Assembly (NCBI RefSeq): GCF_964204865.1
Contig: NC_135263.1
Location: forward strand, 11,577,426 to 11,641,425
Length of the DNA: 64,000 nt
Origin: Styela clava
Lineage: Eukaryota; Chordata; Ascidiacea; Stolidobranchia; Styelidae
Direction of reading: 5' to 3'
Shown here: positions 1 to 10,929 of the stretch, one piece after another
How the letters are laid out: each line of letters opens with the position of its first letter
How positions within the stretch are numbered: position 1 is the first letter of the stretch
Made by a program: the position numbers and the translations under genes
The notes under the pieces: model-generated
Told to the model about the DNA's origin: nothing
Databases searched by the model: none
Seen by the model: the letters and a program-made list of their open reading frames with translations, nothing else

Positions 1-607
1 AAAATCACTGTTTTAGAATATATTCAAGATGGTAAATTTTGACCATCCCTGGCTTACATTTACATATATAATATTTAAAAAGTAATCAGCAATTCCATAA
101 ATTAGTTAAAAATTTGGTAAAAAATTTTATCTTGCCCAATTGAAATATTGAACTGCAGAAAGTGTAGGACATATCTTGAAGTTTTTAAAAACGGATGAGA
201 AGGTACAATTACAGCTCAAAATAATTGTTTTTTCTTCAACGGAATAATTGATGATTTTCTGCCCAATTTCCTTCAGTTTTGTAACATAAACTCTCAGGCT
301 ATTTATGTTACCTTAAAATGTATTTGTTCAACCAAAGTATGTGTTAGGTTTTACCTCTGATATCTGTGCTTAATATAAATATTGCACTGTACACCATTGG
401 CAACACTGGGCTAAACAGAGCTGATGGGAATTTGCCTTGTGTTGTCACTCCGTGACGCCTTTTTAACTTTATTTTAATTATCTGATATATTTCAATAACT
501 ATTTGCCTCAAAAACTGAGACATTAATTTGGGGATAGGGCCCAATAATTTACCAATTTGGCAGTTGATAGTTGCTTGTTGTTCTTTCGCAGCACTTCAAG
601 AGATCTC

Positions 608-633
608 GTCACTCCGTGACGTCACGGAGTGAC
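608..633. repeat. 26-base perfect palindrome (GTCACTCCGTGAC plus its reverse complement)
   Basis: The 13-base word GTCACTCCGTGAC is followed at once by its reverse complement, giving a perfect 26-base palindrome. The same double motif recurs at 1786-1811 and 23707-23732, and single halves occur at 444-456, 1998-2010, 2166-2178 and 23919-23931. Such a word is likely the terminal or internal hairpin of a dispersed miniature element, but no element borders could be set. Confidence 0.85.
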
Positions 634-1596
634 ATAAGTATGTCATTTTTGAAAAATATTATTTTTTTGTACGCGAAGTACTATAATATTGGGTTTGAAC
701 TGTTAATTCTTCCACTTTTCCCTCTACTTACTTTGGATCTTACCCACAATGAAACTTGAATGACATGATTGAATGGCAATGGCAACTTTTTTAAAACTAT
801 CGATGACCAAAATATTTGACCTAACATGTGCCGGTTTTGAACAATATGAACGAACTTATTGTAGACTACAATTGAAAAAATAGGTAATCTGTTGGAATGG
901 CAGAATAAATATGGCAAAATGCATCGTTTTGCAATATAATTCGACTATTTTGTAAAAAGCATAAGTGAATTCAAATAATTCACAAACAATATAAATCTCA
1001 AGTTTTAACATCGACATCTGGATTTTCGTTTATATCCATTTATCGGGTATTAACTCATAGGATGCGAAAAATCATGAAATGTGAAAGAAATATGATATGT
1101 TTGTCAAAAATTGAAGATACTTCCAATTAGAAAACGCCAGTACGTCACTCATTGTCACCAATAATTTTTTTTACGTGCCAACTATATCATAAAGCTGGAA
1201 AAAGCAAAAATGATGCAATGACGAGTTTTTGCAGGGACATATTTATCACTGTCTTCTTGTTCTGAATATGCAGACTAAGAGTACTATGTTTGGGGCCCAC
1301 TGCTTCTATGTGTGCTTTGCAAGCAGATGCAAGTACTACCTAACAAGAGAGACTTCAACGCAAAAGAAAATGCTTTTCTATGGTTAATAAATTAGATATC
1401 CAAATAACAAAAATCGTTGCATGGTGCAAAGATTCTTAAACTGAATTGCATTAACGGATCCTCCAGATTCTGTATTTTGAATTGCCCATACTTTATCAAG
1501 TCACTGCAATAAGATTCCAGATATATAGGAGTGGAATAATTATGTTTGTTTCATGTTGTCTGTGCAACATAGCTTTTTACTTACCTATATAGATTA

Positions 1597-2163
1597 TTAA
1601 AGTTAGTGCACTCGTTTAGCATATTAATATGAGGGAGACACAAGCAGAACGACAAAAAAATATAATGTATCCCAATTTTTTGTTTAAATGTTTTGTAATT
1701 TCAAACAAATACCGGTAACCAATTTTGACCTAGTATAACTAATTGTTCAACATTCTTAATACCATTTTAATGATAAGGAATTTTTGTCACTCCGTGACGT
1801 CACGGAGTGACATGTGACTAGTTGGGCCGTATAATTGGGCTGCTTCCTGAAAAATGTTTGGTGTACAATAGATTTTGCATAAATGTAGAGATTAATATCT
1901 CTAGAATACAGAAACAAGTTATTATAATTGATATGTCACGAAGCTTTTGACGAAATTTGGTTGATATATCGCAGTCATTTTATGCATTCAACTTTTTGTC
2001 ACTCCGTGACATCACTTGTTTTGTCTCGTCGTTTGAAAAATATTTGGTTGAAAGTGAAAAGTGAATTATGGTAAATACATCAGTGTTACTGCTACCAATT
2101 GGCCGTACTAAAAATAGCAAACCACCAAGACCTTGATATAGTAAAATTGATTAAATGTGTGAA
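1597..2163 (+). repeat. Dispersed repeat, copy 1 (second copy at 23524-24083)
   Basis: About 565 bases starting TTAAAGTTAGTGCACTCG are repeated in the same orientation at 23524-24083 with few differences. Both copies carry the double palindrome and, about 212 bases further on, a single GTCACTCCGTGAC half. The copies diverge abruptly at both ends, as expected for a mobile repeat. No coding capacity is visible. Confidence 0.85.
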
Positions 2164-3410
2164 ATGTCACTCCGTGACATTTGTGGAATTGCTGTAATGT
2201 ATTTATTCACATATACAGTAACAATATCTGATATGGTCGCACATCCTCCACAGTTGTTATCAAAATTCATCATATTTAAAAATTAAACCCAAAAGTAAAA
2301 TTTGACGTCAACAGCAGTGAGAAGAAAAGCACGAAAAATGGGAAAATTTAGTACAAATATATTTGATATGGGAAAAACATTGAACTATTATACATTATGT
2401 CTGTCTGTATCAATTAAATGAAATTGTTACTGTATCTAGTCATTCTTACATTAGTTTGGTTTACAAAATGTGGAGTGTATTTGCTCACTGGATTTTACAT
2501 GCAGGTGTAAAAATATGTACAGTTTGTTTAGCGTCATTTACTTTTGGAATGTCAATTTATATGCCAAATGCATTGTGTTTTGTTACACCTTTCCTTTTCA
2601 TTATATCGTGGTTTATTGTACAGATGTAGTCAGAAGATCCAAATGTCCATACTGTCGGTATAATTTCAGTGAATATTAACTACATCTACCTGAACTAGGA
2701 ATGCGAACATTCATGAACCAATTTAATTTCCTGAACAGAGCCATCTGTACCTAATTATTGTAATTTTATTACCGGTAAATATATTTTGTTTTTTACAGCT
2801 CACATATTGTTATGTACATATTAAAAAAAAAGATCGACACTATTTAGACTGAGCAGTTTTTCTAGTGAAACTTTTATTCAAAAATAGTTAGGTAAAGATA
2901 AATAGATTATTTTATATTTTCTCAGAAAATTCCTCCTCAGATTTCAAATATTTTAAAAAACCCTCCCAACTTGCATTTGGGCAAAAATTATTTAACCTGA
3001 AACCATGTCATGATATATTTATGTAAGTTGGGATATAACTATAACACATCAGGTTTTAAAAAAAACTTCAAAAGGGTCATCCTAACATCCTTACAGAGTT
3101 CATAATAATTTGAGATAATCATTCACCTTCATGCATTATTGATCATGATTAGGTGTTCTGCAACATTGCTGGGCTTTTCCTAACCATGTAGTTTGATTTT
3201 TATAATATGGTGCCTCACAGCAATGTGAAAATTAGCTATTTATGGTCTTCATTTTAAAATTTGCTTCGAGGGTTTTTTGACAAAATTGTTGGAATTGAGG
3301 GGACTGGTTATCAATACACATCTGGCGTCACTTTGAGAGACAAAGTGAGCAATAACAAATTGGTCGAAAGTCCCCAATCGGCCTGTTTTGATTTTACAAC
3401 CTGTATTATG

Positions 3411-3748
3411 ATCTATGCCAGGGCTACTCAACTGGCGGACTGCGGTCCGAATCCGGACCTTTCGGGTATTCGATTCGGACCGTGCATAATCTTTATTTTG
3501 GATCCTTAGCCTCACTTTTGAAGTTTCCTTTCATAAAATCACTTTCATAGTTTTACAAATATATATGAAAAGAACTATAACGCCATAACAAACAATCTTG
3601 ATTAGCTAATAATCATTAGTCGGCCGAGGAATTGCGTGTTCAAGGATGCCGAAATATAATTTCTGGAAAGTCCGGACCCAAATATTTTCGAAGTTTTGTA
3701 AGCGGACCTTCGGTAAAAATAGTTGAGTAGGCTAGCCCTGATCTATGC
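3411..3748. mobile_element. hAT-type miniature element with 8-base target duplication
   Basis: The element proper is 3419-3740 (322 bases). It begins CAGGGCTACTCAACTGG and ends TAGTTGAGTAGGCTAGCCCTG-like, an imperfect inverted repeat. It is flanked on both sides by ATCTATGC (3411-3418 and 3741-3748), an exact 8-base target-site duplication, which is the hAT signature. It carries no transposase and is non-autonomous. Confidence 0.9.
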
Positions 3749-3972
3749 CATTTACCATACAATCATTAGCGAAATAAGCCTAATAGAATTGCTGAAAACT
3801 TCATTTTCTTTCTATGTGAATTTTTGTCAAAACCGAATATGTGAAAATTGCAAGATTGAGTTGGCTTGGGGATTAGCACCAATAAACCAATTGGAGTCTA
3901 TGAACTATAATCAGGGAGTATTACTCAATGCAGCAACTCAGAATCATCGAAAGAGCGGAATATTATTTCTTT

Positions 3973-4329
3973 ATCTAAACCAGGGTTCTCCAAACCCAAT
4001 GTAATTGTTAATAGGTAGCCTACTCTTCACTGTCTCCAGACATTTATAGATCGCTTGTGTGCACCCAAAATTGCTGTAATAATAAGTCACGTGTACTGCG
4101 AATTAAGTTGTAGTTGAAGCTTCTACTGAGGTGAAAATATGACTTTTTGAAGAGTTTCCAAACCAAGGTTTTCACATTATTATTCTGTATTACAATGTTA
4201 TCAGTATTACAATTTTTTGAGGCAGATTTGAAGGTATGGAAAGATAATTATTAAACTCAATTTAATGCTCCCCCTGAAAAGGCAAAAGTAACCCCTGGAG
4301 ATACCAGATCTGGAACCCCTGATTTAAAC
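3973..4329. mobile_element. hAT-type miniature element
   Basis: The element runs 3981-4321 with ends CAGGGTTCTCC and GGAACCCCTG. The flanks are ATCTAAAC (3973-3980) and ATTTAAAC (4322-4329), an 8-base duplication with one mismatch. It is non-coding and probably older than its neighbour at 3419. Confidence 0.75.
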
Positions 4330-4484
4330 TGAGTTTTGATATGTGAATAAACCCATGTATTGGTATCAGAATGAAACTGAAGAAATGACCATTGCGTTCT
4401 ACTATGCAACAATTGTCAATTAGTCAAAACTTACCAGTAGTCTTAAATCACGTAGCTATAATTATTGACATAACACTTCCTTAC

Positions 4485-6011
4485 CGCTTCTGAATCATCA
4501 ACAAACGGATCATTTTCATCATATCCATATCCTGCACCAACTAAATCCCTGACTTTATCTTTTCTTTTATGTTTATGTCCTGCCGCAGTCGCTCCATATT
4601 TTATTTCAAAATATTTTGCCATTGCTTCGGCTTCATTCCTTTCTTTTTCTTCTTCTTCTTCCAACAGATTCTGGCACATTATATCATTTTCACCCTTCGA
4701 TTTTTTTTCCTACAAAACAAATATCGAAGCTTAGTAAAACTTGTAAAAAAGTTTGCAAATGACTGTTTCAACTGAAATCAATATGTCATACCAAATGAAT
4801 TGTTATTTGAATCAATTTAAAATTTTTTATATATCTGATAATCAATGTTCCCTCTAATTTTTTGTAGTATGTGAGCGCAGAAATTTTGGTGTGTGCGCAC
4901 TTTTTTGGAAATTACTAATATTTGTGCAAAAAACAATGAAGAAATTTTGGCGTTCTAACCAGGTAATAAGTGGGCCAACAACAAACTTTCTCAACCTGCC
5001 AACCGAGAACATTGTTACATTACATCGAAATACGTCTGTGCGCAGTAAATCTATGCGTGTGCGCAGCCTCTGAAAGCTGTGTGCGCGTGCACACGTTAGA
5101 GGGAACACTGCTGATAATCTACATTTTTGATTATACAAATAATTTCGAATAATTTTTTTTTCAAATTCTCATTTTCAGCAATTAAAATTACACAGTATGA
5201 CCAAAAATGGCCTCAGTAATTTCTGAAATTGTGCATTCCCAAACTAACACTGATTGAATTTACGTAGACTTCCATGTGCTTTTTACTAACACAATTTACA
5301 ATATATATCAGACATTTCATAAATGAAAAATATTATTTTAAAAGGTATTAGAAGTAATAAATTATTCTGCTTTGGCCATTTCTGGACCATATTTTATTAA
5401 ACTAGTCTGAAACTTTTCTCTTTGATCCAGTCATATACCAGTAAGTAAATTCCTGAAATTACTAAGATATAGCAAAATATAATTTTTCAGACGATAAATT
5501 GACACGGTTTTATGTTTCAGTGTAAAAAATTTCATTACAAGTTGAAGAATTGAATTAAAAATTGAAATCATTCATAGAAATTGAAAATGCTGTTTCAAAT
5601 TTCAAATTCATTTTTATTTGTGAGAATTCGATCATCAAATTGCATAGGCGATCATATACAAATTTAACATATCATTTTGAACAGAAAGTACGGAATAAAA
5701 TTACAAATAAGCTAACACCAAAATTCCAATTCAACATTCAAATTGAAGAAATCGCACACAATTAATTAGTTTCAAATTTTAGAAATTAACTTTATTAATT
5801 TCGTTCTCAATTTTAGTTACATAAATGCAGAATAATAACGAATAAAAACACAAGGACCCACCTTTAATGTTGTACGCACAAGATCAATGTATGAGTATTC
5901 AGGGCAAGTTGTTCCAGTAGAGTCAGGTAAATCCAGTTCAAATCGTAGCGTCGGCTTTTTCTTCTTCTTATTTTTCTTTTCTCCAGGCAACTTTGCATCT
6001 ATTGAATCCAT
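4485..6011 (-). CDS. UBN: Ubinuclein (UBN1/2, Hpc2-related domain) gene, first two coding exons
   Basis: Two minus-strand exons encode the N-terminal 125 residues. Exon 1 is 6011-5862 (50 codons, phase 0, donor GTGGGT). Exon 2 is 4709-4485 (75 codons, acceptor TTTTGTAG, donor GTAAGG). Exon 1 has a lysine-rich stretch and then a segment with [10 protein letters not shown], as in the conserved ubinuclein N-terminus that contacts HIRA. Exon 2 ends with the Hpc2-related domain core: [24 protein letters not shown]. In known family members this domain serves the HIRA complex, which deposits histone H3.3 in chromatin independently of replication. The start is the ATG at 6011, preceding an open run of 50 codons. 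The remaining exons were not found and probably lie left of the window. The 1.15 kb first intron holds a hAT miniature element. Confidence 0.88.
4835..5118. mobile_element. hAT miniature element in the Ubinuclein first intron
   Basis: The element is 4843-5110 (268 bases), with termini CAATGTTCCCTCTAA and TTAGAGGGAACACTG. It is flanked by the exact 8-base duplication CTGATAAT (4835-4842 and 5111-5118). The interior is rich in alternating GTGCGC runs. A second copy of the same family lies at 56032-56307, also in an intron. Confidence 0.93.
5119..5861 (-). other. Rest of Ubinuclein intron 1
   Basis: AT-rich sequence between the hAT miniature element and coding exon 1. No reading frame, RNA gene or repeat could be supported. 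Confidence 0.6.
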
Positions 6012-8038
6012 CCTCCTTGTACTCCGTTATATGAAATACAGAAAACTTAACAACCTGACTAAAATCCAGAGCTTATTCAGACAGCAAATAACTATCGCTT
6101 TCACATTTTCAACTTTATACCATCTAAAGAATATAAGACAGAAATGAATAACGATTTTCTTTTTTTGATTATTGAAAAAGATACTACTTGTTCAACCATG
6201 AAAGGAGCATACAGTTAAATTTGCATGTACCATAAACATAAATTCAGTTTTATAAAAATTGCTGCAACTAATAAATATTCCACCATAACCAACCAAGATT
6301 GCACAAAAATGATAAAATAAAAAGAAGGCGTTCCAATAGATAGATAAAACTAAAAGAAAACAATCCCTTTCTAACCACAGAATATAAAATAGAAATTTCT
6401 ATTTTTGTAAATAGTTTGAAAGAGTTCTACATTTGTGAATTCTACATCTTTTTAGATCTGTATTCTGTGACTTTTGAACATCACTGTACTCATTGCAAAA
6501 AAATGATAATTTCAGACAATATATTCCACAAAAAAGTTATACTTTTGATATCAAGGATTGATATTCAATTACGATAAGTGGAAATTTACAACAAAATATG
6601 TTGCACGCATCAAAGGATCATTTTTATACACTGTATGGGTAATTCAATTTGTTTCTGGCAAACCTTATTTGTGACACTCACACAAACAGGTCTACAAGTC
6701 AATATATGAAGAAGTTGTTATCGTCTCAAATTTTGATATAGGTAGTCATTAAAACTATGCTTATAACAAATGCATAACAGCTTTGGCAGTTCAGTTTCAT
6801 ATCGAGATGATTCAAGGCCCAAGGTCTGCAACAACAAAATTATATCTTCCATGACTACTAAATTGTAAAAATAATGTGAATGAGCTAAAGGTGAAATGGC
6901 AAGGTGAACAGATATGAACAACACACTTGAAAATAATCAATACTTAACCTCATTTGGATAAACTTAAATCTCTTGAAATAAAATCAATAACTGGCACAAA
7001 ATTTTAAACTTTTATGGTAACCACTTTGATAACTTATAAGCATATAACAAGAAAATCTAGCATGAAAGATGAGAAAAGCTACGATAACTTGTTATTTAGT
7101 GCTAGTTTCTATTAGTGCCAACTGCCAAAACCCTCAATTAACACTTTGAGCAAGTACAACAAGAACAGAAAAAATTTAGTGTTACAGCACCAGCATTTAC
7201 TAGAATTCGAATATGAATACCCAAGTTCAAAACACACCTACTAGCGTGACACTCTGAGTCTGGTTGATCACACTTTAAAATGACAAAGTTAATCAATAAG
7301 AGAAATGAAAAAGACCTATGCAATGACTAGAAGTATTAAATACAGAACTATAATAAAGGCATATAACACGATGAAAATATGGCATATTATTGGGAAATTC
7401 TCCTCACGAAATAGGCATGGTAAATCATACATAATGATGAAGATTCAACTTCTGGTACTTAAGAGAATAGCGAATTAGAATATCGCCCTTGCGGTTTGTT
7501 ACAATTTCAAGTGATACTTGCATGAATCTTCCACACAGAATAATGACAAAAAGTATTTCAAGATCTTGTTTTAAAACGAATGTAAAGAAACACATCATTA
7601 CACACACAATTCACCAAATAAATTATAGTAAACTAATATAACTGAAGTAACTGACGAAAAAAATACAAATCAGGCACTTGTGTTGACTTGTCAATAATGA
7701 AAAGGAGATACCAAGAAGAATTATTTCAAAATGATTGAAACATGCATTCATGGCCTGATTCGGAAATATTCCAAAATATTAGAAACATCCGTTCATGCCC
7801 TTATTAACCTCAAAATTTTTTATAAAACTCAAAGTTAAACAAAAAAAATTCAGAATACAACATTTTATGCATGCTGATTATGATGGATCGCCAAAAATAT
7901 TTGAAATAAATATATTAGATTGCAACAAATGAATGAAGACGAAGTAGGCAGTATTTGACAATGTTTTATTAACATGCAATAAACAAATCTCGAGTCATTA
8001 AATAAATTGTACCATAGAGTTACTGAAAATGACAGTAA
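6012..8038. other. Intergenic region with the 3' UTR of the BTB gene
   Basis: Only short AT-rich reading frames occur and none resembles a known protein. The right end must contain the 3' untranslated part of the BTB gene. On the minus strand, AATAAA-type signals appear around 7960-7985. The left end should contain the promoter and 5' UTR of the Ubinuclein gene. Confidence 0.5.
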
Positions 8039-9760
8039 TTATAATGGAAAGTTTCCTAAATCTGTTCCAGATCCATTTTCTTCAATCGAAGCAGTAGATG
8101 TTCCTGAAGCGCCTGCTACTTCCTTGGTAGACACAAGTATTTGTGATGATCCCGATATATCCCGCCCATTACCATTTGTCACAAATCTTGGCTTAAATAT
8201 TATTGCTACTCTTACAGAATTTGTCATTCTCAATGGCCCGTTGAACTTGAAACAAGGCACCTCTGCAGGATGGTCAAGATCATGGGATAAAAAGTTGTAA
8301 TGAAGATTAACTTCATGACGCTCCATAGGCTGCGATTGTTGAAACATAACAGCAAAATTCATTGGTGTAGGACTGAATTTTGGAGGACCAGCACGAGGTG
8401 GGGATTGTTGTGGTATCAGATTTGATGACGATTGCAAAGTTCCAAATTTATTTTGTCTGTCACCGCTTTCAATTCGCATGAAATACTCTTCAGGAGCAAA
8501 TTTAATGGATGACTCACATAGTAACCTAACTATCTTTTCTTTTTTTACCTGATATAAAGAAACATCAACAACGACATGGTGTTTTATAGGCCTTAAAGGT
8601 GTGACCGTCATTACCAGAGGGACACTCTTCTCCATCATTGATGTTGTCGGAGTAAACACATATCCCAAATTTGGTAACACTGTGGACTTATTGCTGCTTG
8701 AGCTACGTGGATTTTTTTTTTCGCCCCGAATTCGTATTTGCCAGTATTGTTCTGGCGGAGATAAAACAGGATGATTCACACATGGCACACCAACTGAATT
8801 TTCATAAAATGTTTCACCATTTGTATCAACAGTTAGAAAATAGCACCACAATCGATGAGTATAATTCCTTGGACGGAAATTGGAATCCGAGAAAGAATTA
8901 CTATGAACATCGGTAGCTATTGATCGAAATCTATGAGCATTAGCTAACATAGGAGTGAGTATTTGTTTGTATGTTTGGCAAAAAGTGGATATTTCTATTT
9001 CATAAAGTTGCTCAGGTAGCATCATCGGCATTCGAATCAGACATAAGAGAGATTGTAGTTGTTCAGTGGATAAGTCGTACTGAGCGGTAACCCATCGAAC
9101 AACAGCACCAAATATAGTTTTTTCCCAAAGAACGACTAGATCATCACGAGCAAGAAGAGTGACAAGGAAATCATGTTCAAGTCGAAGAAAATCCTCAGAG
9201 CTTACAACCTCATCCATTTTGGTAACGACAACATCAACACAAGCATTTTGTAAAACTCCATGGCCGCTTACTTGAGCATATGATAGCCATCTCAATGCTC
9301 CAGTGACGCTTCCATCCTTCACAGTTTTATTCATGTACTGCTCGAACTTATTTTTTAGTGGTTGAACATTATATTTATCAGCTAGCATAAGCAATGGTAA
9401 TGCAGATGTAATATCAACTTCAATATCGCCACAGTATAAAAATCTTAAAAAGCTTTCAAAAATTGGGACACATTCTTCACATTCTTGAATTTCAAGTTCA
9501 TTATGATCTCCATCCCATCTTTGTGAGCACATTGTCCGAAATACATCACTCATGAGTCCAAGCACAAATTTATGAGCATAGTACCTTGTTTCCCCAAGTT
9601 TTAGAGTCACATCGCTCATCTCAGGATTATTAAAATATTTTGACATTGAAGTAATGATTCCTTCTGAGCTGGTCATAGATGATTGGTTAGATGGGGTTAG
9701 CTGTTTTCTGGTGTCCTCCATATTGCTTTTGTCACAGTCACACCACATAATCATGAGCAA
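8039..9760 (-). CDS. BTB-BACK domain protein, BTBD17-like
   Basis: One uninterrupted 573-residue frame. A BTB/POZ domain covers about residues 45-150 (SDVTLKLGETRYYAHKFVLG and FLRFLYCGDIEVD are typical). A BACK domain follows at about 155-265 (VVRWVTAQYDLS, LLCLIRMPMM). The C-terminal ~300 residues are a beta-rich region and low-complexity serine/glutamine stretches. This layout matches vertebrate BTBD17, whose function is poorly known; other BTB-BACK proteins often recruit cullin-3. No kelch repeats are present, which argues against the KLHL family. The first ATG (9760) gives a short cysteine-containing leader; the ATG at 9721 (MEDTRKQ) is an equally plausible start, and I see no signal peptide. 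A coding frame this long without introns is unusual next to the other genes here and could reflect an old retrocopy. Confidence 0.88.
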   Translation of the reverse strand: MLMIMWCDCDKSNMEDTRKQLTPSNQSSMTSSEGIITSMSKYFNNPEMSDVTLKLGETRYYAHKFVLGLMSDVFRTMCSQRWDGDHNELEIQECEECVPIFESFLRFLYCGDIEVDITSALPLLMLADKYNVQPLKNKFEQYMNKTVKDGSVTGALRWLSYAQVSGHGVLQNACVDVVVTKMDEVVSSEDFLRLEHDFLVTLLARDDLVVLWEKTIFGAVVRWVTAQYDLSTEQLQSLLCLIRMPMMLPEQLYEIEISTFCQTYKQILTPMLANAHRFRSIATDVHSNSFSDSNFRPRNYTHRLWCYFLTVDTNGETFYENSVGVPCVNHPVLSPPEQYWQIRIRGEKKNPRSSSSNKSTVLPNLGYVFTPTTSMMEKSVPLVMTVTPLRPIKHHVVVDVSLYQVKKEKIVRLLCESSIKFAPEEYFMRIESGDRQNKFGTLQSSSNLIPQQSPPRAGPPKFSPTPMNFAVMFQQSQPMERHEVNLHYNFLSHDLDHPAEVPCFKFNGPLRMTNSVRVAIIFKPRFVTNGNGRDISGSSQILVSTKEVAGASGTSTASIEENGSGTDLGNFPL

Positions 9761-9829
9761 TTACCGACAACTAGCAATCAACAACAGAATATATAAGTAA
9801 AATATAAGTTATGCAATCCAATGAAAAAT

Positions 9830-10172
9830 GCGCGGCGGTGTGGCTCAACTGGCTAAGCGTTAGGAATACGCTCGCCACCGCACCTCTAATTACTCTGCGT
9901 GGGTTCGCAGGTTCAAATCCCATGCAGGGATGATTATGTGCGAGAGGATTGCTGGACTCCTCGCCATCGTTGGGTGGTTCACGTAACCGCTGGTAGGTTA
10001 CGGCTTCCTCCACCACCAAGTCCATGCTTCCAAAAACAAAACCATATACGGTAACTAATCCCATACCCGACTTGGAATGGTAACCGGACGAGAGGCCGTG
10101 GTTCGCCATATGGATAAGCCGTCTTATCGGCTTTTCTCTCCCCCGGGATAAATATGTAAATCCTATCCTATC
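9830..10172 (+). mobile_element. tRNA-derived SINE
   Basis: It begins with a tRNA-like head: RNA polymerase III A box TGGCTCAACTGG near 9841 and B box GGTTCAAATCC at 9910-9920. An unrelated body follows, ending in the tandem tail TCCTATCCTATCC. The same body and tail occur, decayed, near 24470-24650, 29548-29735, 31490-31640 (reversed) and 58740-58830, so this is a family and not a tRNA gene. It lies just upstream of the BTB gene in the opposite orientation. Confidence 0.85.
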
Positions 10173-10552
10173 CAGTCTGCTTCATCCATTAATCTGACCA
10201 ACTTTAATCCTATACAGAATGTTACCTTAATACCGGTACCAGAACTAAATAGAAATTGTAAATTGATGGTTTGATTAACATAATACAGTAATAGATACAG
10301 GAATACAGTAATAGCTAATAGGTCTTGCTTGATCTATCGACAGTTCTGTATTTTCCATACTACCCAAGGTTGAAGGTGCTAAGCGCTTTGTCAGTTTTCC
10401 TAGTATTCTGTTTATTGCTGATTGCTGTACAGTTGTGTGTATTTTATTTGCCTCAAAATGTAGCAGTATCTGCATAATAATTAAACAGTGTAAGAGCCAA
10501 CAGCCAGATAGTAAAAATAATGCAGTACCTACCGGTAGTGAAAATACCGGTA

Positions 10553-10561
10553 CCGGTAGCC
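10553..10561. repeat. Left 9-base target-site duplication of the giant element
   Basis: CCGGTAGCC at 10553-10561 is repeated exactly at 23152-23160, immediately outside both inverted termini. A 9-base duplication is typical of Mutator-like and Drosophila foldback elements. The surrounding target DNA is itself rich in ACCGGTA words, which weakens the inference a little. Confidence 0.8.
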
Positions 10562-10929
10562 ACCTAGGTAAAGCTAGCGGCCACTTCCAGCGGACAGTTA
10601 CCAATTTTTCCAAATTTGAACCCGCCATGTTCCACGACAGTTGTCGCGAATTCACTTAATTGCGCCTACATGGATGCACAAAAATTAGGCGATTCTTCCT
10701 TTTAGAAACTGACGACAGACCTGAAACATAATAAAAAACAAAAATGATTGAAACAACACATTTTTTCCTCGATAAATTATTGCTCAGAAACTCATTTATC
10801 GACAAAATCTAAAATTTAATTGAGTTGCAGCGTGATTTATGCAAGAAATAATTTTTTCTCATCCAATTCATTAATACAGTGAATTTGATGAAGATATATA
10901 AAACATATACTAAATTTTAAAACAATTCC

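Larger units (their letters stand above)
1..3418. other. Intergenic or intronic stretch rich in palindromic repeats
   Basis: No coding exon is recognised with confidence here. The stretch holds five sites of the 13-base motif GTCACTCCGTGAC (444-456, 608-633 as a double palindrome, 1786-1811 as a double palindrome, 1998-2010, 2166-2178) and one copy of a ~565-base dispersed repeat (1597-2163). A short plus-strand reading frame ending at 2680 contains a CPYC pair, but I cannot tie it to a family. Because the Ubinuclein gene to the right is transcribed leftwards, part of this stretch may be its introns. Confidence 0.5.

Noticed and set aside
2470..2679. Possible last exon ending KCPYCRYNFSEY
   Set aside because: Only one CxxC pair, no splice partner and no recognised family; may be real but cannot be supported.
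9841..9925. tRNA gene suggested by A and B boxes
   Set aside because: The A-B spacing and the extra insertion do not allow a cloverleaf, and the unit continues into a SINE body and tail found elsewhere in the window.
9771..10109. 112-codon minus-strand frame upstream of the BTB gene
   Set aside because: It lies entirely across the tRNA-derived SINE.
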